Assembly: GCF_030816295.1 (NCBI RefSeq)
Contig: NZ_JAUSXV010000001.1
Span: 3,968,001-4,032,000, forward strand
Source of the DNA: Microbacterium natoriense
GTDB lineage: Bacteria > Actinomycetota > Actinomycetes > Actinomycetales > Microbacteriaceae
Length of the DNA stretch: 64,000 bases
Direction of reading: 5' to 3'
In this document: in pieces, positions 60,444 to 64,000 of the stretch
Numbering within the stretch: the first letter of the stretch is position 1
Layout: the number at the start of each line of letters is the position of its first letter
Notes under the pieces: generated by a model
Told to the model about the DNA's origin: nothing
Database searches by the model: none
The model's input: only the letters and a program-made list of their open reading frames with translations
Made by a program: the position numbers and the translations under genes

Positions 60444-61201
60444 CTCACCGCACGATGACCCACCGGATGATGACACGACGACTCGCCGTGGCGATCGCGA
60501 CCGTTCTAGGAGTGACCATGACACTGACCGGATGCGCCCCCACCGGAAAAGACCTCTTCACCCAGGCGCAGACGGTGAACACCACCGCGAAACAGGCCGT
60601 CGCCGAACTGCAGCTGTACCTGCACGACGGGCCCTGGCATGTGGGCACGGGCCTTGCCTACGGTGAGCGGCCAGACCCGTGCGGGGCCGACGGATACGTG
60701 TTCAAGTTCACCCGGTCCACGATCGGCGACTTCGACGCACCGTGGCGGTTACCCCAAGGGACCGTTGATGCGCAGGCCGAGGACATCACGGCCTGGTTGG
60801 AGGAGCACGGCTGGTCGGGGATCGTGTTCCGCTCTTACACCGGAGGCGTCACCGACGTCACCATCACCACCCGCAAACCCGATGCCCGCATCGACGACCT
60901 CCTCATCACCATCGGCTCCGGGCCCGCCTCCGACGGCATCATCCTCGACGCCACCACCACCTGCGAACCCGGTAGTAAGCGGGATCTTCGCCATCTGATG
61001 TTCCCCGACGGTCTATCTGAGTACACGTCTCCGTTGTCGGAATATCCGTCGGCCGAGCCGTTCTTCGGGATGGCGCCGGATTCTCCGTCGCCGGGTCCGC
61101 GCCCCGCCCCCGGTCACCTATCCCGCACCGACCGACTCCCCGACCCCGGCACCTTCTCCGACCCCGTGACAGTTCGGCGGGTTGCTGACGATACCTGGTG
61201 A
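60440..61201 (+). CDS. Lipoprotein copy 3, C-terminal tail frameshifted
   Basis: A 253-residue product. The N-terminal half is type b (LHDGPWHVGTGLAYGERPDPCGADGYVFKFTRSTIGDFDAPW), nearly identical to copies 4 and 5; the C-terminal half is type 1, nearly identical to copy 2. One extra C in the run at 61107-61111 shifts the frame, replacing the PVTYPAPTDSPTPAPSPTP tail with GHLSRTDRLPDPGTF.. and reading through the unit junction to a stop at 61201. The lipobox LTGC and globular region are intact, so the protein may still function. Confidence 0.75.
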   Translation: MTHRTMTHRMMTRRLAVAIATVLGVTMTLTGCAPTGKDLFTQAQTVNTTAKQAVAELQLYLHDGPWHVGTGLAYGERPDPCGADGYVFKFTRSTIGDFDAPWRLPQGTVDAQAEDITAWLEEHGWSGIVFRSYTGGVTDVTITTRKPDARIDDLLITIGSGPASDGIILDATTTCEPGSKRDLRHLMFPDGLSEYTSPLSEYPSAEPFFGMAPDSPSPGPRPAPGHLSRTDRLPDPGTFSDPVTVRRVADDTW

Positions 61202-61286
61202 CAGTGTCGGCTATCTCGACCCGCGCAGCCAGTCCTTCAAGCAGGCCGTCGCGGACTTCGCTGAACGTGTGAAGGATCACCAATGA
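61170..61286 (+). pseudogene. Hydrolase 3'-end remnant 3 (variant tail)
   Basis: Essentially identical to remnant 2, with the DFAERVKDHQ ending and TGA overlapping the ATG of copy 4 at 61283. Its first bases are read in another frame by the frameshifted tail of copy 3. The near-identity of remnants 2 and 3, and of the following N-terminal halves, marks the most recent duplication in the array. Confidence 0.8.
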
Positions 61287-62011
61287 CTCACCGCACGATG
61301 ACCCACCGGATGATGACACGACGACTCGCCGTGGCGATCGCGACCGTTCTAGGAGTGACCATGACACTGACCGGATGCGCCCCCACCGGAAAAGACCTCT
61401 TCACCCAGGCGCAGACGGTGAACACCACCGCGAAACAGGCCGTCGCCGAACTGCAGCTGTACCTGCACGACGGGCCCTGGCATGTGGGCACGGGCCTTGC
61501 CTACGGTGAGCGGCCAGACCCGTGCGGGGCCGACGGATACGTGTTCAAGTTCACCCGGTCCACGATCGGCGACTTCGACGCACCGTGGCGGTTACCCCAA
61601 GGGACCGTTGATGCGCAGGCCGAGGACATCACGGCCTGGTTGGAGGAGCACGGCTGGTCGGGGATCGTGTTCCGCTCTTACACCGGAGGTGTCACCGACG
61701 TCACCATCACGACCCGCAAACCCGATGCCTACATCGACGACCTCCTCATCACCATCGGCCCCGGCGAAGCCACAGACAGCATCAACCTCCGCACCACCAC
61801 CACCTGCGAACCCGGCAACGCCACGGCGCTCTTCGATCTCATGTTCCCGGACGGCGGTTGGGACTACACATCGCCCCAGTCCGAGCATCCGTCGACCGAG
61901 CCGTTCTTCGGGATGACTCCGGATTCCCCGTCGCCGGGTCCGCGCCCCGCCCCGGTCACCTACCCCGCACCGACCGACTCCCCAACTCCGGCGCCTTCTC
62001 CGACCCCATGA
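61283..62011 (+). CDS. Lipoprotein copy 4 of the tandem array
   Basis: A 242-residue lipoprotein. The leader and N-terminal half (type b) are almost identical to copy 3, whereas the C-terminal half is type 2 (INLRTTTTCEPGNATALFDLMFPDGGWDYTSPQSEHPS), shared with copy 5 and clearly different from copies 1-3. The switch point lies in the conserved TYGG..DVTITTRKPDA block. It ends in the standard Pro/Thr-rich tail. Lipobox LTGC. Confidence 0.8.
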   Translation: MTHRTMTHRMMTRRLAVAIATVLGVTMTLTGCAPTGKDLFTQAQTVNTTAKQAVAELQLYLHDGPWHVGTGLAYGERPDPCGADGYVFKFTRSTIGDFDAPWRLPQGTVDAQAEDITAWLEEHGWSGIVFRSYTGGVTDVTITTRKPDAYIDDLLITIGPGEATDSINLRTTTTCEPGNATALFDLMFPDGGWDYTSPQSEHPSTEPFFGMTPDSPSPGPRPAPVTYPAPTDSPTPAPSPTP

Positions 62012-62128
62012 CAGTTCGGCGGTTTGCGCACGATGCCGGGTGACAGTGTCGGCTATCTCGACCCGCGCAGCCAGTCGTTCAAGCAGGCGGTCGCGGATTT
62101 CATGACTCGGATCGAGGAGCACGGATGA
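62012..62128 (+). pseudogene. Hydrolase 3'-end remnant 4
   Basis: Encodes FGGLRTMPGDSVGYLDPRSQ.. and ends in DFMTRIEEHG like the intact hydrolase and remnant 1, then TGA overlapping the ATG of copy 5. So the tail types along the array are MTRIEEHG, MTRIEEHG, AERVKDHQ, AERVKDHQ, MTRIEEHG. Confidence 0.85.
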
Positions 62129-62868
62129 CCCGCCGCACAACGCATCGCCGCACGGCGACCCACCGGATGACGACACGACGATTCGCCGTGGCGATCGCGA
62201 CCGTTCTAGGAGTGACCATGACACTGACCGGATGCGCCCCCACCGGAAAAGACCTCTTCACCCAGGCGCAGACGGTGAACGCTACGGCGAAGCAGGCCGT
62301 CGCGGAGCTGCAGCTGTACCTGCACGACGGGCCCTGGCATGTGGGCACGGGCCTTGCCTACGGTGAGCGGCCAGACCCGTGCGGGGCCGACGGGTACGTG
62401 TTCAAGTTCACCCGGTCCACGATCGGCGACTTCGACGCACCGTGGCGTCTGCCGCAAGGGACCGTTGATGCGCAGGCGGAGGACATCACGGCCTGGTTGG
62501 AGGAGCATGGCTGGTCGGGGATCGTGTTCCGCTCTTACACCGGAGGTGTCACCGACGTCACCATCACGACCCGCAAACCCGATGCCTACATCGACGACCT
62601 CCTCATCACCATCGGCCCCGGCGAAGCCACAGACAGCATCAGCCTCCGCACCACCACCACCTGCGAACCCGGCAACGCCACGGCGCTCTTCGATCTCATG
62701 TTCCCGGACGGCGGTTGGGACTACACATCGCCCCAGTCCGAGCATCCGTCGGCCGAGCCGTTCTTCGGGATGGCGCCGGATTCTCCGTCGCCGGGTCCGC
62801 GCCCCGCCCCGGTCACCTACCCCGCACCGACCGACTCCCCCACCCCGGCGCCTTCTCCGACCCCATAA
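62125..62868 (+). CDS. Lipoprotein copy 5 of the tandem array
   Basis: A 247-residue lipoprotein with the longest signal-peptide N-region (MTRRTTHRRTATHRMTTRR), lipobox LTGC, N-terminal type b and C-terminal type 2, almost the same as copy 4 in the mature part. It is the last unit and ends with TAA instead of TGA. The flank after it, cagttcggagcc, preserves the ancestral duplication joint. Confidence 0.8.
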   Translation: MTRRTTHRRTATHRMTTRRFAVAIATVLGVTMTLTGCAPTGKDLFTQAQTVNATAKQAVAELQLYLHDGPWHVGTGLAYGERPDPCGADGYVFKFTRSTIGDFDAPWRLPQGTVDAQAEDITAWLEEHGWSGIVFRSYTGGVTDVTITTRKPDAYIDDLLITIGPGEATDSISLRTTTTCEPGNATALFDLMFPDGGWDYTSPQSEHPSAEPFFGMAPDSPSPGPRPAPVTYPAPTDSPTPAPSPTP

Positions 62869-62921
62869 CAGTTCGGAGCCGGAACGCCTTGCACCGGCAT
62901 CCGCGCTTCCCCCGGAACCGG

Positions 62922-62948
62922 ACATTACTTAGACTGTCTAAGTAATGT
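62922..62948. promoter_or_regulatory. Perfect 27-bp palindrome covering the MarR start codon
   Basis: ACATTACTTAGAC (62922-62934) and GTCTAAGTAATGT (62936-62948) are exact inverted arms around a single T. The ATG of the MarR gene at 62945 lies in the right arm. This is a strong autoregulatory MarR operator, and it suggests a leaderless mRNA. Confidence 0.75.
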
Positions 62949-63385
62949 CTGCTCCTGATGAATCCCTCCCCGCCACAGCCGCAGACCTGCGCATGGCCAC
63001 GTTCCGGCTGGCCCGGCGCCTGCGATGCGTGCGCGTCGCCGACGCGATGAGCGATGCGCAGCTCGGGGTCCTGATGACCCTCCGGCTGCACGGCCGCCGC
63101 ACGATCACCGCACTCGCCGAGCGCGAGCGGGTCACCGCGCCGTCGATGACGAGCCTCATCAACGGCCTCGAGGAGCAGGGGCTCGTCACCCGCACTCCCG
63201 ACGATGAAGACCGTCGGCGCGTGCAGGTCGACGTCACGGATGCCGGCATCGACATCGTCGAGCAGACCATGCGGCGGCGCGACGAGCTGCTCGTCGGCGC
63301 GATGCGCGAACTCGAACTCAGCGCCGACGAGGTGCAGACGCTGCGCGATGCATCCGCGCTGATGTGGAAGCTGGCCGAACGATGA
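62945..63385 (+). CDS. MarR-family transcriptional regulator
   Basis: A 146-residue MarR protein with the winged helix AQLGVLMTLRLHGRRTITALAERERVTAPSMTSLINGLEEQGLVTRTPDDEDRRRVQVDVTDAG, including the DDRR-type wing. It overlaps the MFS gene (ATGA), a common arrangement in which the regulator controls an efflux pump in response to its substrate. The start lies within the palindromic operator. Confidence 0.9.
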   Translation: MSAPDESLPATAADLRMATFRLARRLRCVRVADAMSDAQLGVLMTLRLHGRRTITALAERERVTAPSMTSLINGLEEQGLVTRTPDDEDRRRVQVDVTDAGIDIVEQTMRRRDELLVGAMRELELSADEVQTLRDASALMWKLAER

Positions 63386-64000
63386 GCGCGATGTTCCGGT
63401 CGTTCGCGAACGTCAACTACCGCATCTGGTTCGCAGGGGCCCTGGTGTCGAACATCGGCGGATGGATGCAGTCCACCGCCCAGGACTGGGTCGTCCTCAC
63501 CGAGCTGACGAACAACGACGCCGCAGCCATGGGCGCCACGATGGCACTGCAGTTCGGCCCTCCGCTGGTCCTTGTGAGCCTCACCGGCTGGGTCGCCGAC
63601 CGGTTCGACCGCCGTCGCATCCTGCTCGTCACGCAGAGCCTGCTCCTCCTCCTCGCCGTGGCCGTCGGCGTGCTGCTGCTCATCGACGTGATGACGCTGC
63701 CGATGATGTTCTGCTTCGCCGCGGGCTTCGGCGTCGTGAACGCGTTCGATGCCCCGGCCCGCCAGGCCTTCGTCTCCGACGTGGTGTCGACCGGCGACAC
63801 CTCGAACGCGGTCGCCCTGAACTCCGCGTCCTTCAACATGGCCCGCATGATCGGCCCCGCCGTCGGCGGCCTCCTGATCGTCGCGATCGGGTCGGGCTGG
63901 GTCTTCATCGCGAACGCGGCCACCTTCCTGGCGATGCTCGTCGCGCTGCTCGTCATGCGGCGCAGTCAGCTGGCGCCGCGCCTGAAGAACCGCAGTCGCG
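63382..64000 (+). CDS. MFS transporter, probable drug/siderophore exporter (3' end outside window)
   Basis: The frame is open from the ATG at 63382 to the right edge; 206 residues are visible. The opening SMFRSFANVNYRIWFAGALVSNIGGWMQSTAQDWVVLTEL and the loop GWVADRFDRRRILLV, followed by FDAPARQAFVSDVV and ALNSASFNMARMIGPAVGGLLI, match the MFS_3 (EntS-like) exporter group. Six transmembrane helices are visible so far. It is coupled to the MarR gene by ATGA. Confidence 0.9.
   Translation, partial: MSAMFRSFANVNYRIWFAGALVSNIGGWMQSTAQDWVVLTELTNNDAAAMGATMALQFGPPLVLVSLTGWVADRFDRRRILLVTQSLLLLLAVAVGVLLLIDVMTLPMMFCFAAGFGVVNAFDAPARQAFVSDVVSTGDTSNAVALNSASFNMARMIGPAVGGLLIVAIGSGWVFIANAATFLAMLVALLVMRRSQLAPRLKNRSR

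Larger units (their letters stand above)
58675..62876 (+). repeat. Five-unit tandem duplication: hydrolase 3' end plus lipoprotein gene
   Basis: Units begin at a GTTCGG hexamer at 58675, 59496, 60329, 61172 and 62014, and the array closes with GTTCGG at 62871. Unit lengths are 821, 833, 843, 842 and 857 bp. Each unit contains about 111 bp of the hydrolase 3' end followed by one lipoprotein gene. Every internal junction reads acaGTTCGGcgg, joining lipoprotein 3' flank to hydrolase sequence. Confidence 0.9.

Noticed and set aside
59494..62128. The four 117-bp hydrolase tails as independent small genes
   Set aside because: They lack their own starts and match the hydrolase C-terminus; they are duplication remnants that retain the lipoprotein ribosome-binding site.
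58675..62876. CRISPR or satellite interpretation of the tandem repeats
   Set aside because: Units are over 800 bp and contain full lipoprotein genes; no short repeat-spacer pattern exists.

Overview
The window is gene-dense, high-GC DNA of a Gram-positive actinomycete, most likely a Microbacterium or a close relative in Microbacteriaceae. The evidence is strong G/C third-position bias, many GTG starts, nearly universal 4-bp ATGA/GTGA stop-start overlaps, starts without a leader sitting on operators, and a catabolic gene content dominated by carbohydrate ABC importers, Gfo/Idh/MocA dehydrogenases and LacI/ROK/DeoR regulators. No rRNA, tRNA, CRISPR, transposase or phage gene was seen. No gene-free gap exceeds 300 bp.

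Layout. 1-2646: two secreted lyase-like proteins (a partial PL6 type and a right-handed beta-helix protein) with near-duplicate F5/8C carbohydrate-binding domains. 3.2-18.0 kb: a long co-directional minus-strand block for uptake and breakdown of a probably uronic-acid-rich or otherwise acidic glycan. In transcription order it holds a DUF2264 protein, an ABC binding protein and two permeases, a YesL-like protein, a D-2-hydroxyacid dehydrogenase, a hexapeptide acyltransferase fusion, a heparinase II/III-like lyase, then a Gfo/Idh dehydrogenase, a DUF993 protein and two TIM-barrel isomerases. A divergent DeoR/LacI chimera at 18.2 kb probably controls it. 19.3-23.8 kb: the Leloir galactose cluster galT-galK-galE with a divergent LacI repressor. 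24-27.4 kb: a sugar transporter, a ChbG-type deacetylase and a ROK regulator. 27.5-29.8 kb: an Lrp regulator, an amine/amino-acid oxidase and a cupin. 29.8-36.5 kb: a peptide-type ABC importer with a frameshifted amidohydrolase. 36.7-39.6 kb: a TetR regulator, a flavin monooxygenase, a MarR regulator and a DUF3237 protein. 39.8-43.3 kb: a carboxylesterase, an MFS transporter and a divergent TetR regulator. 43.4-51.9 kb: a LacI regulator and a second sugar operon (two dehydrogenases, a cupin, an LplABC-like ABC importer and a YesL-like protein). 51.9-56.4 kb: a DNA methyltransferase, a lipoate ligase, a DUF1684 protein, a lipase-like hydrolase and CutC.

The most unusual locus is 56.5-62.9 kb. 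A small helical WXG100-like gene carries a premature amber codon. A 645-residue alpha/beta hydrolase follows, and then five tandem, diverging copies of a short lipoprotein gene. Copies 2-5 are each preceded by the same 117-bp leftover of the hydrolase 3' end. Every junction is consistent with a duplication between two GTTCGG sites. The copies are mosaics of two N-terminal and two C-terminal types, and one copy is frameshifted. The architecture resembles a secreted lipase-like toxin with expanded lipoprotein immunity genes, but that function is an inference. The window ends with a MarR regulator under a perfect palindrome and the start of an MFS exporter.

The region is rich in readable operators: LacI-like sites at 2745 and 7470, paired gal operators, DeoR-type repeats, and perfect palindromes beside TetR, MarR and LacI genes.
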